64,000 bases of DNA from QGON01 sp963691905 (GTDB lineage: Bacteria; Pseudomonadota; Gammaproteobacteria; Chromatiales; Chromatiaceae): NCBI GenBank assembly GCA_963691905.1, contig OY829893.1, positions 434,001 to 498,000 of the forward strand, given 5' to 3'. A model generated the notes under the pieces. It did no database searches. It was not told the DNA's origin and was given only the letters and a program-made list of their open reading frames with translations. How positions within the stretch are numbered: position 1 is the stretch's first letter; every line of letters begins with the position of its first letter. The position numbers and the translations under genes were made by a program. Below, in pieces: positions 52,363-61,550 of this stretch.

Positions 52363-53406
52363 ATGACCGAACAGCGAAAAGCCGTGGCCCTGATCTCCGG
52401 TGGTCTCGACTCACTATTGGCCGCAAAGGTGATGCAGGAACAGGGTATCCATGTCGAGGGCATCAATTTCTATACCGGTTTCTGTGTCGAAGGCCATACC
52501 CATGCCATCCGCAAAAAAGACCAGAAAAAATCAAAGCGGAATAATGCCCTCTGGGTAGCGGAACAGCTTGGCATCAAGTTGCACATTGTCGATATAGTGG
52601 AGGAGTACAAGGATATCGTCTTCAATCCGAAACACGGTTATGGCGCCAACCTGAATCCCTGTCTCGACTGCAAGATCTTTATGGTGAGCAAAGCCTTGGA
52701 GTGGCTCAGAAAAAAGGATTTTGATTTCATCATTACCGGAGAGGTGATTGGGCAGCGCCCCATGTCCCAACGCAAGGAGACCATGCCGGTAGTGTCGGGT
52801 GAGTCAGGGGCGGAGGATCTGCTGCTGCGGCCGCTCTGCGCAAAAAATCTGCCGGAAACCCTGCCGGAGCGTGAGGGATGGGTGGAGCGTGGGGGACTTT
52901 ATGATTTCAGCGGGAGAAGTCGTAAACCCCAGATGGCCTTGGCAGCAAAATTCGGCTTCGAAGACTACGCACAGCCGGCGGGAGGCTGCTGTTTCCTCAC
53001 CGATGCCCAATATTCAGTGAAACTTGCGGATCTCTGGCGCGCGCGCGGCAGCAAGCAGTATGAGATGGATGACATCATGCTGCTCAAGGTAGGACGCCAT
53101 TTGCGCCCGGCACCCCATTTCAAGGTGATTATTGCCAGAGAGGAGGGTGAGTCCAATTTCCTGCAGGGATACCGGAAACAGTTTGTCACTATCAAGACGG
53201 TCAGCCACGGCGGCCCGTTGGCGTTGATCGATGGTGAGCCGAGTGAAGCGGATATTGAACTGGCCGCCCGCTTGGTCGCCCGTTACAGTCAGGGCCGTGA
53301 TGCTGATCTTGTGGAACTTGAAGTGGAGGATCGGGAGGGCAGCAGTCACGCCCTGAAGGTCGAACCGATCAAGCCTCACGAAATTCCCCAGGAGTGGCAC
53401 ATTTGA
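52363..53406 (+). CDS. PP-loop ATPase of the MnmA/ThiI-like thiolation group, with NFACT-R-type C-terminus
   Basis: 347 residues. N-terminal SGGLDS P-loop-like ATP pyrophosphatase motif (VALISGGLDSLLAAKVMQEQG), a Cys pair NPCLDCKIFM (about 103-112) and GGCCFLTDAQY, similar to MnmA and the ThiI PP-loop. The C-terminal third (about 225-345: DDIMLLKVGRHLRPAPHFKVIIAREEGE, GGPLALI) resembles the NFACT-R fold. The next gene, tusA, overlaps it, supporting a role in sulfur transfer to tRNA or a nucleotide. Exact modification is unknown. Confidence 0.8.
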   Translation: MTEQRKAVALISGGLDSLLAAKVMQEQGIHVEGINFYTGFCVEGHTHAIRKKDQKKSKRNNALWVAEQLGIKLHIVDIVEEYKDIVFNPKHGYGANLNPCLDCKIFMVSKALEWLRKKDFDFIITGEVIGQRPMSQRKETMPVVSGESGAEDLLLRPLCAKNLPETLPEREGWVERGGLYDFSGRSRKPQMALAAKFGFEDYAQPAGGCCFLTDAQYSVKLADLWRARGSKQYEMDDIMLLKVGRHLRPAPHFKVIIAREEGESNFLQGYRKQFVTIKTVSHGGPLALIDGEPSEADIELAARLVARYSQGRDADLVELEVEDREGSSHALKVEPIKPHEIPQEWHI

Positions 53407-53636
53407 GCAGGGTCACACTTGATGCACGGCGTCTACTCTGCCCGATGCCGGTGATTCGGGTGCAGGATAAGATAGAGACGCTTACGCCAGGCACTATCCT
53501 GGAAGCGATCTGCACCGATCCGGGAGTGATGAATGACATCCCGGCCTGGTGCCGGATCAATGGCCATAAAGTCGTTGAGATCCGCTCCGACAGGACAGAA
53601 TATACTGTGGTGATAGAAGTGGGGGAGGCGGAGTAG
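53403..53636 (+). CDS. tusA: TusA-family sulfur carrier protein
   Basis: 77 residues with the active Cys in LLCPMPVIRVQDKIE (CPxP) and GTILEAICTDPGVMNDIPAWC. Carries persulfide to acceptors such as tRNA-thiolating enzymes or, in sulfur oxidisers, sulfur-oxidation proteins. The start is taken as TTG at 53403 overlapping the upstream stop (TTGA), with AGGAG 9 bases before; a GTG at 53394 is possible. Whether the partner is the adjacent PP-loop enzyme or elsewhere is unknown. Confidence 0.82.
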   Translation: MSRVTLDARRLLCPMPVIRVQDKIETLTPGTILEAICTDPGVMNDIPAWCRINGHKVVEIRSDRTEYTVVIEVGEAE

Positions 53637-53639
53637 CTT

Positions 53640-54824
53640 ATGCATCAGCATCAACACCTACATCACGAGATGCAGGAGGTGAGGTATAAAGAGACACGGT
53701 TGGCCGCCCTGGTCGGCGCGGTGGTCAACCTGGTACTCGCCTTCGTCAAAATCCTGTTTGGCTGGCTTGGTCAGTCACAGTCTCTGTTGGCGGATGGCGT
53801 GCACTCGCTGTCGGATCTGATGTCGGACGCATTGGTCTGGTTAGCCGCCAGGCATGCTAAAGAAGCGCCGGATGAGCAGCACCCATACGGCCACGGCCGC
53901 TTTGAGACGGCCGGTACCGTGGCATTGGGAGCGCTGCTCGGGCTTGTAGGATTGGGTGTCATCTGGGATGCGGTGGAGCGGCTCTTTGCACCGGAACAGC
54001 TGCTGACCCCGAGTTCCTTTACACTCTACGTTGCGGCATTCTCCATCCTTGCCAATGAAGGGCTCTACCACTACACCCAATACCTGGCGCAGCGGATCAA
54101 TTCCAATCTGTTGCGGGCAAATGCTTGGCACCATCGCTCCGACTCCATCTCTTCCGTAGTGGTGCTGGTCGGCATCGGGGGGACCTTGGCGGGTCTGCCC
54201 TACCTGGATGCCATTGCTGCGGTACTGGTCGGCGTGATGATCGTACACATTGGCTGGAATCTCGGCTGGGGGGCGATGCAGGAACTGGTGGATGCAGGGC
54301 TGGATAAGGAGACTGTGAAGGAGATTCGCGGGATTATCGATTCCGTGAGCGGCGTCAATAGCATTCACATGCTGCGTACCCGCCGCATGGGGGGACACGC
54401 ATCGGCGGATGTGCATGTGCAGGTTGACTCATGGTTGAGCGTTTCAGAAGGACACAGGATTGCGGAAGTGGTACAGACGCGATTGATCAACGAGGTTGAA
54501 GAGCTGTTCGACGTGACGGTGCACATCGACCCGGAAGATGATGAAATAAATGCCCCCTGTAGCGACCTGCCGTTGCGGCAAGAGGCTGAACGTCTGCTCG
54601 ATGCCGCCTGCAGGAATATTGCCTGTTATGCCCGCAGGCAACGTTTGGTGTTGCACTACCTATCTGGCCGCATCGATGTCGACCTCTACCTGCCATTCGA
54701 TTGCTATGAAGGGGAAGAGGAGATGGTAAAACTACAGCGGGCATTTCTGAAGGCATTCAACCAGTCAGAAGTGTTTGGCAAGATCCGTCTCTGGTTTGGT
54801 GAACCGAACCCAACCAAGACTTGA
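53640..54824 (+). CDS. Cation diffusion facilitator family transporter with C-terminal extension
   Basis: 394 residues. His-rich N-terminus (MHQHQHLHHEM), six membrane segments, metal-site motif LADGVHSLSDLMSD, and NAWHHRSDSISSV (metal-binding HxxxD). Residues about 195-300 form the cytoplasmic dimerisation domain. A further ~90 residues (APCSDLPLRQEAERLLDAAC to the end, HYLSGRIDVDLYLP) look like a second domain of similar type. Typical CDFs have 300 residues. Exports Zn2+/Fe2+/Mn2+; specificity cannot be told. Starts 3 bases after tusA. Confidence 0.9.
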   Translation: MHQHQHLHHEMQEVRYKETRLAALVGAVVNLVLAFVKILFGWLGQSQSLLADGVHSLSDLMSDALVWLAARHAKEAPDEQHPYGHGRFETAGTVALGALLGLVGLGVIWDAVERLFAPEQLLTPSSFTLYVAAFSILANEGLYHYTQYLAQRINSNLLRANAWHHRSDSISSVVVLVGIGGTLAGLPYLDAIAAVLVGVMIVHIGWNLGWGAMQELVDAGLDKETVKEIRGIIDSVSGVNSIHMLRTRRMGGHASADVHVQVDSWLSVSEGHRIAEVVQTRLINEVEELFDVTVHIDPEDDEINAPCSDLPLRQEAERLLDAACRNIACYARRQRLVLHYLSGRIDVDLYLPFDCYEGEEEMVKLQRAFLKAFNQSEVFGKIRLWFGEPNPTKT

Positions 54825-54848
54825 CTAACGATATCCAGGAGTAAACAG

Positions 54849-55415
54849 GTGCCGAAAGCTTGTGATTTAAAACGGGGTGTTATCGTCGAAATCAACGGAA
54901 TGCCCCATAGCGTGAAACAGGTCGAGGCCAAAAGCCCCTCCTCCCGGGGTGCGGCGACCCTCTATAAAATCCGCTTTATCAATCTGCAGACGGGTCAAAA
55001 ACTGGATGAGTCGTTCAAAGGCGATGATTTTCTGAAGGATATCGACTGTCTGCGCCGGCAGGTCCAGTTCTCATATATGGACGGGGAGATCTTCACTTTC
55101 ATGGATATGGAGGACTATAGTCAGTACGGCCTGAACAGCGAAGACCTGGAGGGGCAGACCGGCTTTCTGACGGAAGGCCTGGGCGGCATAACTGCCTTGC
55201 TGGTGGATGGCGCCATCATCGGCATTGAACTTCCACAGTCCGTTGCCCTGACGATCATGGAGACGACGCCGGGTATCAAGGGCTCAACGGCAACAGGACG
55301 AACCAAGCCGGCAATGCTCAACACGGGTGTCGAGATCCAGGTTCCGGAGTATCTGGAGAACGGTGAAGTGGTGAAGGTCAATACAGCGACAGGAAAATTC
55401 ATCTCTCGGGCGTAG
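54849..55415 (+). CDS. efpL: Elongation factor P-like protein EfpL (YeiP)
   Basis: 188 residues matching EfpL: MPKACDLKRGVIVEINGMPH, SPSSRGAATLYKIRF (the loop with Arg at the tip, in place of the modified Lys of EF-P), ALLVDGAIIGIELPQSVALTIMETTPGIKG. EF-P paralogue that relieves ribosome stalling. GTG start at 54849 with AGGAG upstream; a HindIII-like AAGCTT lies in the first codons. Classical efp is not in this window. Confidence 0.93.
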   Translation: MPKACDLKRGVIVEINGMPHSVKQVEAKSPSSRGAATLYKIRFINLQTGQKLDESFKGDDFLKDIDCLRRQVQFSYMDGEIFTFMDMEDYSQYGLNSEDLEGQTGFLTEGLGGITALLVDGAIIGIELPQSVALTIMETTPGIKGSTATGRTKPAMLNTGVEIQVPEYLENGEVVKVNTATGKFISRA

Positions 55416-55862
55416 ACGATAGCAGTCGCACCATAACAGTGCTTTTCTCTCGCGGCGCGCACCGTAATGGAGCGCGCCTGTCGTGGTTTCAGTCACTTCT
55501 CAATTATCGTAGGTATGCAGGATGCTGGTGAGGCACGAACCAGATCCTACGGTTTATACACGGACTTATTGTGAAGTTACTTGCTTCAGTTATATCGTAT
55601 TAATTTTATTGGTATTTTTATGCGTGCAGAACCAGGTCGCCCGGGCTCAGGGTCTGGTAGAGGGCCATTGTGACCCAAATAAAAAAAGAGTGGATTCCTC
55701 ACTCGCTGGCGTAGGGGAAGATCAAGAGAAACAATCGTGGCATGAATAATGCTCATAAGCGTTACTCACGGTGTCTGGTATAGTCACGTCCCGACACTAA
55801 GGTTTAGTATAGCGGCGTTAAATCAGCCGCCCCGATAATAACCCTATATCCTGGAGATGATG
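55416..55862. other. Intergenic region upstream of glnA
   Basis: 447 bases. A hairpin GGCGCGC (55454-55460)/GCGCGCC (55472-55478) follows efpL. A 75-codon frame at 55522-55749 has a hydrophobic middle but no recognisable family and a poor ribosome site, so it is doubtful. An extended -10, TGGTATAGT at 55776-55784, is the best glnA promoter candidate. I see no sigma-54 GG-N10-GC element or clear NtrC site. Confidence 0.5.
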
Positions 55863-57269
55863 ATGGCCGCTAAAGCTCTGAAGATGATGAAAGACAACGA
55901 TGTGAAGTTTGTCGATCTGCGCTTCACCGATACCCGAGGTAAAGAACAGCACGTTACACTGCCTTCCCATGAAGTTGGTGAAAATATGTTCACTGACGGA
56001 AAGATGTTCGACGGTTCTTCTATCGCCGGCTGGAAGGGTATCAACGAGTCTGACATGATTCTGATGCCTGAAGATGCCACCGCTGTGATGGATCCCTTCG
56101 CAGATGAGAACACCCTGATCGTCCGTTGCGATATACTTGAACCTGCCACCATGCAGGGTTACGAGCGTGATCCCCGCTCCGTGGCCAAGCGTGCCGAGGC
56201 CTACCTGCTGTCCACCGGTATTGCCGATACCGCTTACTTTGGCCCTGAGCCTGAATTCTTCGTGCTGGACGATGTTCGCTGGAGTGTCGACATGAGCGGC
56301 AGCATGGTGAAGATCGATTCTGATGAGGCCGAGTGGAACTCCGAGCGCGTCTATGAAGACGGCAACATCGGTCACCGTCCCAGCGTTAAGGGCGGCTACT
56401 TCCCTGTACCTCCCGTCGACTCACTGCACGACCTGCGCGGGGCCATGTGCCTGGCAATGGAAGAGATGGGTGTGCCTGTAGAGGTCCATCACCACGAGGT
56501 GGCGACCGCAGGACAGTGCGAAATCGGCACCCGCTACTCCACCCTCGTAGAGCGCGCGGACTGGGTTCAGATCCAGAAATACGCGACCTGGAATGTTGCC
56601 CACGCCTATGGCAAGACGGCCACTTTCATGCCCAAGCCTATTGTTGGTGACAACGGCTCCGGTATGCACGTGCACATGTCTCTGGGCAAAGACGGCGAGA
56701 ACATCTTTGCGGGTAACCAGTACGGTGGTCTGTCTGAAGCCGCACTCTACTACATTGGCGGCGTGATTAAGCATGCCCGCGCACTGAATGCCTTCACCAA
56801 CAGTTCCACCAACTCCTACAAGCGTCTGGTTCCCGGCTTCGAAGCACCGGTCATGCTGGCCTACTCGGCCCGTAACCGCTCTGCCTCCATCCGTATCCCG
56901 TGGGACTCCAACCCCAAGGGTCGCCGCGTAGAGGTGCGTTTCCCTGATCCGACCGCTAACCCTTATCTGGCGTTCGCCGCCCTGATGATGGCTGGCCTGG
57001 ACGGCATCCAGAACAAGATCCACCCTGGTGACGCCATGGACAAGGATCTCTATGACCTTCCCGCCGAGGAAGCCATGGCGATCCCCACCGTCTGCCACAG
57101 CCTGGATCAGGCGCTGGAAGCTCTGGATGCGGACCGTGAGTTCCTTACAGCCGGTGGCGTCTTTACTGACGATCTGATCGACGGCTTCATCGAGCTGAAG
57201 ATGGAAGAGGTGACTCGCTTGCGTATGACCACCCATCCGGTGGAATTCGACCTGTACTACAGTCTCTAA
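55863..57269 (+). CDS. glnA: Glutamine synthetase, type I
   Basis: 468 residues: ATP-dependent glutamate-ammonia ligase. MFDGSSIAGWKGINESDM, GPEPEFFVLDDVR, QCEIGTRYSTLV, NGSGMHVHMSLGKDG, AYSARNRSASIRIP, and the adenylylation Tyr in KDLYDLPAEEA. Start assigned to the third of three consecutive ATGs (55857, 55860, 55863), 6 bases after GGAG. Upstream of ntrBC, so part of the nitrogen-control locus. Confidence 0.97.
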   Translation: MAAKALKMMKDNDVKFVDLRFTDTRGKEQHVTLPSHEVGENMFTDGKMFDGSSIAGWKGINESDMILMPEDATAVMDPFADENTLIVRCDILEPATMQGYERDPRSVAKRAEAYLLSTGIADTAYFGPEPEFFVLDDVRWSVDMSGSMVKIDSDEAEWNSERVYEDGNIGHRPSVKGGYFPVPPVDSLHDLRGAMCLAMEEMGVPVEVHHHEVATAGQCEIGTRYSTLVERADWVQIQKYATWNVAHAYGKTATFMPKPIVGDNGSGMHVHMSLGKDGENIFAGNQYGGLSEAALYYIGGVIKHARALNAFTNSSTNSYKRLVPGFEAPVMLAYSARNRSASIRIPWDSNPKGRRVEVRFPDPTANPYLAFAALMMAGLDGIQNKIHPGDAMDKDLYDLPAEEAMAIPTVCHSLDQALEALDADREFLTAGGVFTDDLIDGFIELKMEEVTRLRMTTHPVEFDLYYSL

Positions 57270-57298
57270 GACTGACTGCTGTTTTAGCAGGTTGAAAG

Positions 57299-57332
57299 AA
57301 GCGTCTCCCGATTTCGGGAGACGCTTTTTTTG
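57299..57332 (+). terminator. Intrinsic terminator of glnA
   Basis: AAGCGTCTCCCG, loop ATTT, CGGGAGACGCTTTTTTT. A 12-base perfect stem and T-tract, 30 bases after the glnA stop, so the downstream DUF4124/ntrBC genes need separate transcription or read-through. Confidence 0.92.
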
Positions 57333-57352
57333 TGCCCAAGAAGTACAGGTAT

Positions 57353-57409
57353 GGTGCGCCATGCGCACCAAGATTGCTGCTTATTCTGGTGCGCATGGCA
57401 CACCCTACG
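57353..57409. repeat. Second copy of the GGTGCGCA(C/T)GGCACACCCTACG repeat
   Basis: GGTGCGC-CAT-GCGCACC is an imperfect palindrome at 57353-57369, and GGTGCGCATGGCACACCCTACG at 57388-57409 is 21/22 identical to 9701-9722. It lies between the glnA terminator and the DUF4124 gene. Confidence 0.8.
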
Positions 57410-57533
57410 TTGACTGGTTTGACAAGCCATGCCCGTGTCGACTGTTACCACGAACTCTGAAACTTGAGTCCAAACCTGTCTTTTGCGACATTGATCGCTT
57501 GTCCATCGCAATCGGCTTGTCTATGCTTGGTGC

Positions 57534-58052
57534 ATGCGAATTCTGATATCAGTTCTACTTGCGGTGCTGACGCTTCCGGTGGCGGCGAAAGATGTCTATA
57601 AGTGGACCTCGCCCGACGGGGTTATCTACTATTCCGATCAATTCAGAGAAGGCGCGGAAAAGGTTTGGATTCCTGGGCAGTCATCTGACCGCTCCAATGA
57701 TGGCGAAAAGAGGGATCCATCTAAGGCGGCGAATCTGCCGGATGAATCGGGATATGCCGTTTTCGAGATTGCCGAACCGGAGAATGACGCCACTATCCGA
57801 AATAACGAGGGCACTGTGGGCGTGGGGTTGAGTCTCTCTCCAGTGCTACTATCCGGTGATGCCATTCAGGTCTTTGTTGATGGCAATCGGATCGAAGGAG
57901 ATATCGGCGCTGCAACCCAGTTCACACTGAATGATCTGAGCTTGGGAACCCATACACTGGAGGCACGGATTCTGGATGAGACCGGGAAACGGCTGATCTC
58001 CACACCAACCATCAACTTCCATCTCCGCAAGGCGTCGGTTACCGCTCCCTGA
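57534..58052 (+). CDS. DUF4124 domain periplasmic protein
   Basis: 172 residues: signal peptide (ILISVLLAVLTLPVAA, about 3-19), then DVYKWTSPDGVIYYSDQ, the DUF4124 signature, and a C-terminal Ig-like beta segment (IQVFVDGNRIEGDIG, THTLEARILDETGKRL). Genes like this are often located between glnA and ntrB in gammaproteobacteria; function unknown. It lies after the glnA terminator. Confidence 0.85.
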   Translation: MRILISVLLAVLTLPVAAKDVYKWTSPDGVIYYSDQFREGAEKVWIPGQSSDRSNDGEKRDPSKAANLPDESGYAVFEIAEPENDATIRNNEGTVGVGLSLSPVLLSGDAIQVFVDGNRIEGDIGAATQFTLNDLSLGTHTLEARILDETGKRLISTPTINFHLRKASVTAP

Positions 58053-58295
58053 TACCGGCGCTGGTTTTGCCACAGCTGTACGCACTATAATGGTGCGGCA
58101 GATCTGCGCTCCATTCCGATATGTCCAATAACGGGGAGCCAATCTACCTTGTTTAAGGCATATCGATCCGGGAAGTTCTGCTCCGCGGTTGCAAACCCCC
58201 CGTGTCTGCCCGGCTTGCACGCTGTTTCGCAGTGCAAGAACAGAATAGCATCCCTAACATTTCAAATTGGTTCGGTTATTGCATAACAGCCATAT

Positions 58296-59369
58296 ATGGA
58301 AAAACAGCAGCAGACAAGCACACTGGAAAGGCGGGTATTGGAGAATCTGAGTTCCTCAATTCTCCTATTCGACCAGGCTTTTATTTTGAAATATATCAAT
58401 CCAGCCGGTGAGATGCTGTTTGCGGTAAGTGCCAGACAGGTTATCGGCCAGCAGGCTGCAGATCTGATCCACTGCCCAGGTGGAACGGTTGAATCGAATC
58501 TGAGACGGGCCAGCGAATCAGGACAGCCGTTCACTGAGCGGGAAATTACTTTGCCGCTGGCGGATGGCAGGGTGATCACCGTCGATTGTACCGTAGTGCC
58601 GCTTCGGGATAACAATGGGGAGGAGGAGTTGCTCGTCGAACTGCAGCAGCTTGATCGTCAGCTGCGCATCAACAGGGAAGAGGAGTTGATCTCCCAGGGT
58701 CAGGTCTCCCGCGCCTTGGTAAGGGGTATGGCCCATGAGATAAAAAATCCTTTAGGGGGATTGCGCGGTGCAGCGCAACTGCTGGAACGGGAGCTGCCCG
58801 ATGAAGCGCTGAAAGAGTATACCCAGATCATTATCGCCGAGGCTGACCGCCTGCAGAATCTGGTGAACAGCATGCTGGGCCCCAATCGTCTGCCGCAAAA
58901 GAGAGCCTTCAGCATCCACCAGGTGCTGGAGCGAATCTGCAGCCTGGTGCAGGTCGAGGCGGGTGATCGATTGAGGATCCAGAAAAATTACGACCCCAGT
59001 ATTCCCGATGTCGTGGGGGATTTCGACCAGTTGATTCAGGCACTCCTGAACATATTGCGCAACGCTGTCCGGGCGGTAGGAAACAAAGGCGTGGTCGGTT
59101 TGAAAACACGGGTGCTAAGACAGTTCACCATTGGCAATGAACGCCACCGCCTGGTGGTAAAAATCGATATCTTCGACAGCGGTCCCGGTATCCCTGAGCG
59201 ACTGCAAAACAGGATTTTTTTCCCCATGGTCTCTGGTAGCAGTGATGGTATGGGCGTGGGTCTTTCGATAGCGCAATCCCTGATCAACCAGCACCGTGGT
59301 TTGATCGAATTTACCAGTCGTCCCGGCGAGACAATTTTCACCGTATTACTTCCTTTGGAATCCAACTGA
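58296..59369 (+). CDS. ntrB: Nitrogen regulation sensor kinase NtrB
   Basis: 357 residues, cytosolic (no membrane segment): PAS domain about 10-120, HisKA with phosphorylated His in RGMAHEIKNPLGGLRGAAQLL, and HATPase (NILRNAVRAVGN, DSGPGIPERLQNRIFFPMVSG, GMGVGLSIAQSLINQHRG). Phosphorylates NtrC under PII control. Its TGA overlaps the ATG of ntrC (TGATG). Confidence 0.95.
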   Translation: MEKQQQTSTLERRVLENLSSSILLFDQAFILKYINPAGEMLFAVSARQVIGQQAADLIHCPGGTVESNLRRASESGQPFTEREITLPLADGRVITVDCTVVPLRDNNGEEELLVELQQLDRQLRINREEELISQGQVSRALVRGMAHEIKNPLGGLRGAAQLLERELPDEALKEYTQIIIAEADRLQNLVNSMLGPNRLPQKRAFSIHQVLERICSLVQVEAGDRLRIQKNYDPSIPDVVGDFDQLIQALLNILRNAVRAVGNKGVVGLKTRVLRQFTIGNERHRLVVKIDIFDSGPGIPERLQNRIFFPMVSGSSDGMGVGLSIAQSLINQHRGLIEFTSRPGETIFTVLLPLESN

Positions 59370-60775
59370 TGGAAAGAGAGTGCAGGGTTTGGGTAATTGA
59401 TGATGATCGCTCCATTCGTTGGGTGTTGGAAAAAACCCTGCAGAAGGCAGATATGGCGGTCACCAGTTTTGAAACGGGAAATGGAGTGCTCGATGCCTTG
59501 GAGGCGGAGCAGCCAGACGTCATCGTTTCCGATATACGCATGCCGGGGATCGACGGATTGGAGTTGCTGGAGATGATCCAGGCCCGCTATCCATCGCTTC
59601 CAGTGATCATTATGACGGCACATTCAGATCTTGAAAGCGCTGTCTCGGCGTATCATAAGGGCGCCTTTGAGTATCTGCCGAAACCTTTCGATGTGGATGA
59701 GGCGGTCGATCAGATTCGCCGTGCCTGCCGGCAGCGCCTCACACATTCTCAGCCGGCGGAAGAGGAGCAGATAGGGGGGCTTGAGATCATCGGCGAAGCA
59801 CCAGCCATGCAGGAGGTCTTCCGCGCCATAGGGCGGCTGGCACGTTCGAATATCACGGTACTTATCAATGGGGAATCGGGTACAGGAAAAGAACTGGTGG
59901 CGCATGCCTTGCACCGCCACAGCCCCCGGGCTGTGGCGCCGTTTATTGCCCTGAACATGGCGGCGATACCCAAGGACCTGATGGAGTCCGAACTATTCGG
60001 TCATGAGCGCGGTGCTTTCACTGGCGCACAGAGCCGCCGTGAAGGGCGTTTTGAACAGGCTGACGGCGGCACACTCTTTCTGGATGAGATCGGCGACATG
60101 CCAGCGGAGTTACAGACCCGGCTGCTGCGGGTATTGGCGGATGGCCAGTTCTACCGCGTGGGTGGTCACGAACCGGTGAAGGTCGATGTGCGGATCATCG
60201 CCGCCACCCACCAGAACTTGGAAGGGTTGGTGAAACAGGGCGACTTCAGGGAAGACCTGTTTCATCGGCTCAACGTGATAAGAATCCATATTCCCGCAAT
60301 GCGGGAACGAAAGGAGGATATATCGCTGTTGATGCGCCACTTCCTTGTCCAAGCATCTGAAGAGTTGGAGGTTGAGGCGAAGATTTTGTTGCCGGAAACC
60401 ACAGAGTTTCTGCGGCAACTCGACTGGCCAGGTAATGTCCGACAGTTGGAAAATACCGCCCGCTGGCTCACAGTGATGGCTTCTGGACAGGAGATCCATA
60501 TCGAGGATCTGCCACCAGAGCTGCAACAGGGAGAGTCACGGAGTGAAATCAGTGGAGACTGGCGGCAACTGCTGCGTGCCTGGACGCGCAGCCGTCTGCA
60601 ATCAGGTGCGGAAGCACTGCTCGATGAAGCGGGTTCAGACTTTGAGACAGTGATGATAGAGACGGCGCTGGAGCACACAGCAGGGCGCCGCCAGGATGCT
60701 GCCCGCCTGCTTGGTTGGGGGCGAAACACCCTGACCCGCAAGATAAAAGAGTTGGGTCTGGATAATGAAAATTGA
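59369..60775 (+). CDS. ntrC: Nitrogen regulation response regulator NtrC
   Basis: 468 residues: receiver domain with phosphoacceptor Asp in DVIVSDIRMPGIDG, sigma-54 AAA+ domain (GESGTGKELVAHALHRH Walker A, ELFGHERGAFTGA GAFTGA loop, GGTLFLDEIGDMP), and Fis-type HTH at the C-terminus (RRQDAARLLGWGRNTLTRK). Activates sigma-54 promoters in nitrogen limitation. Overlaps ntrB by one base. Confidence 0.96.
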   Translation: MERECRVWVIDDDRSIRWVLEKTLQKADMAVTSFETGNGVLDALEAEQPDVIVSDIRMPGIDGLELLEMIQARYPSLPVIIMTAHSDLESAVSAYHKGAFEYLPKPFDVDEAVDQIRRACRQRLTHSQPAEEEQIGGLEIIGEAPAMQEVFRAIGRLARSNITVLINGESGTGKELVAHALHRHSPRAVAPFIALNMAAIPKDLMESELFGHERGAFTGAQSRREGRFEQADGGTLFLDEIGDMPAELQTRLLRVLADGQFYRVGGHEPVKVDVRIIAATHQNLEGLVKQGDFREDLFHRLNVIRIHIPAMRERKEDISLLMRHFLVQASEELEVEAKILLPETTEFLRQLDWPGNVRQLENTARWLTVMASGQEIHIEDLPPELQQGESRSEISGDWRQLLRAWTRSRLQSGAEALLDEAGSDFETVMIETALEHTAGRRQDAARLLGWGRNTLTRKIKELGLDNEN

Positions 60776-60829
60776 GCCAGTGGTGTGTACTCAAAGTTTG
60801 AGTGGCCCCGCTGTTTAAGAGGTTAGTAG

Positions 60830-61231
60830 ATGGAAACGACAAGTATTGATCTTCCGGGTTGTGAGATCGAATCAATCACTTTGGAGAAGGGGGTTCTCAG
60901 GGTGCGGTTCTCCCGTGCTTATATCATCAAAACCCTGACGGGTTCGGAAGAGCGTACCCGGTGGTGGCAAGCCGGTGAGATGATATTGGAGGGCGCTGAA
61001 GTGGAGGCAGAACTGCCCGCTGCGCCCTGTGTCTGCGACGGAGGAGATGTGGGTGAAAACGTCTATACCTACCGTGACATGGTGCCGCTGCCGCTGGAGA
61101 GCCGGGGCCGTGCCCACTGTGCCTTGAAGATCCGTGACAGCGAGTTGATGCTGAAGGCCCAGGCGGAGGGGATAAAGTTAATGATGGATGACAGGCCCCA
61201 CTATATTGAACACATTAAAAAAGAAGGTTAA
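60830..61231 (+). CDS. Conserved hypothetical protein
   Basis: 133 residues, beta-rich N-terminus (GCEIESITLEKGVLRVRFSRAYI) and Cys pair APCVCDGG, then YRDMVPLPLESRG and AHCALKIRDSELMLKAQAEG. No signal, membrane segment or domain that I recognise. ATG 54 bases after ntrC. The MAEGIKL-type C-terminal region looks helical. Function unknown. Confidence 0.6.
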   Translation: METTSIDLPGCEIESITLEKGVLRVRFSRAYIIKTLTGSEERTRWWQAGEMILEGAEVEAELPAAPCVCDGGDVGENVYTYRDMVPLPLESRGRAHCALKIRDSELMLKAQAEGIKLMMDDRPHYIEHIKKEG

Positions 61232-61280
61232 AGGCAAAAGGAGACTGTCTTGCCGGATAGGCCCAACTTCATAGTCGTAG
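61223..61280 (+). repeat. Dispersed repeat shared with 3176-3240
   Basis: AGGTTAAAGGCAAAAGGAG, CCGGATAGGCC, TAGTCGTAGCCGG: same blocks and order as the minus strand of 3176-3240. It overlaps the last codons of the hypothetical gene and runs into the gap before the ODP gene. Confidence 0.6.
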
Positions 61281-61550
61281 CCGGTGCCGGAAAATCAGTG
61301 GTTGCTTTTCAAAATCACCGGCACATACTGTGGATGCCTTTAGCCTTTAAATGTATTGCAAATCTCTGGATTCGGAATGATATTTCTGTTATCTCTTTAA
61401 ATATTAAGAAAATATTTATATGAGAAACGGCATTTAGTAGGTGCATCGGCCACAGAATATTCACGGCCGGTTGCTGCAAATAACGAAGAGATAACCGGTG
61501 GATGGCAACGGGCAGGCTTCGAATTGCCAACTCCTGGGGAGTTACAAACC
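61232..61550. other. Intergenic gap before the ODP-type gene
   Basis: 319 bases: the dispersed repeat at its left end, then an AT-rich stretch (TTAAATATTAAGAAAATATTTATATG near 61390-61425) likely holding the promoter for the next gene. No gene recognised. Confidence 0.5.

Noticed and set aside
55522..55749. Possible 75-residue membrane peptide upstream of glnA
   Set aside because: No convincing ribosome site, no family, and mixed composition; kept only as part of the intergenic description.
56421..57371. 316-codon open frame on the minus strand opposite glnA
   Set aside because: Antisense to the conserved C-terminal half of glutamine synthetase; shadow frame.
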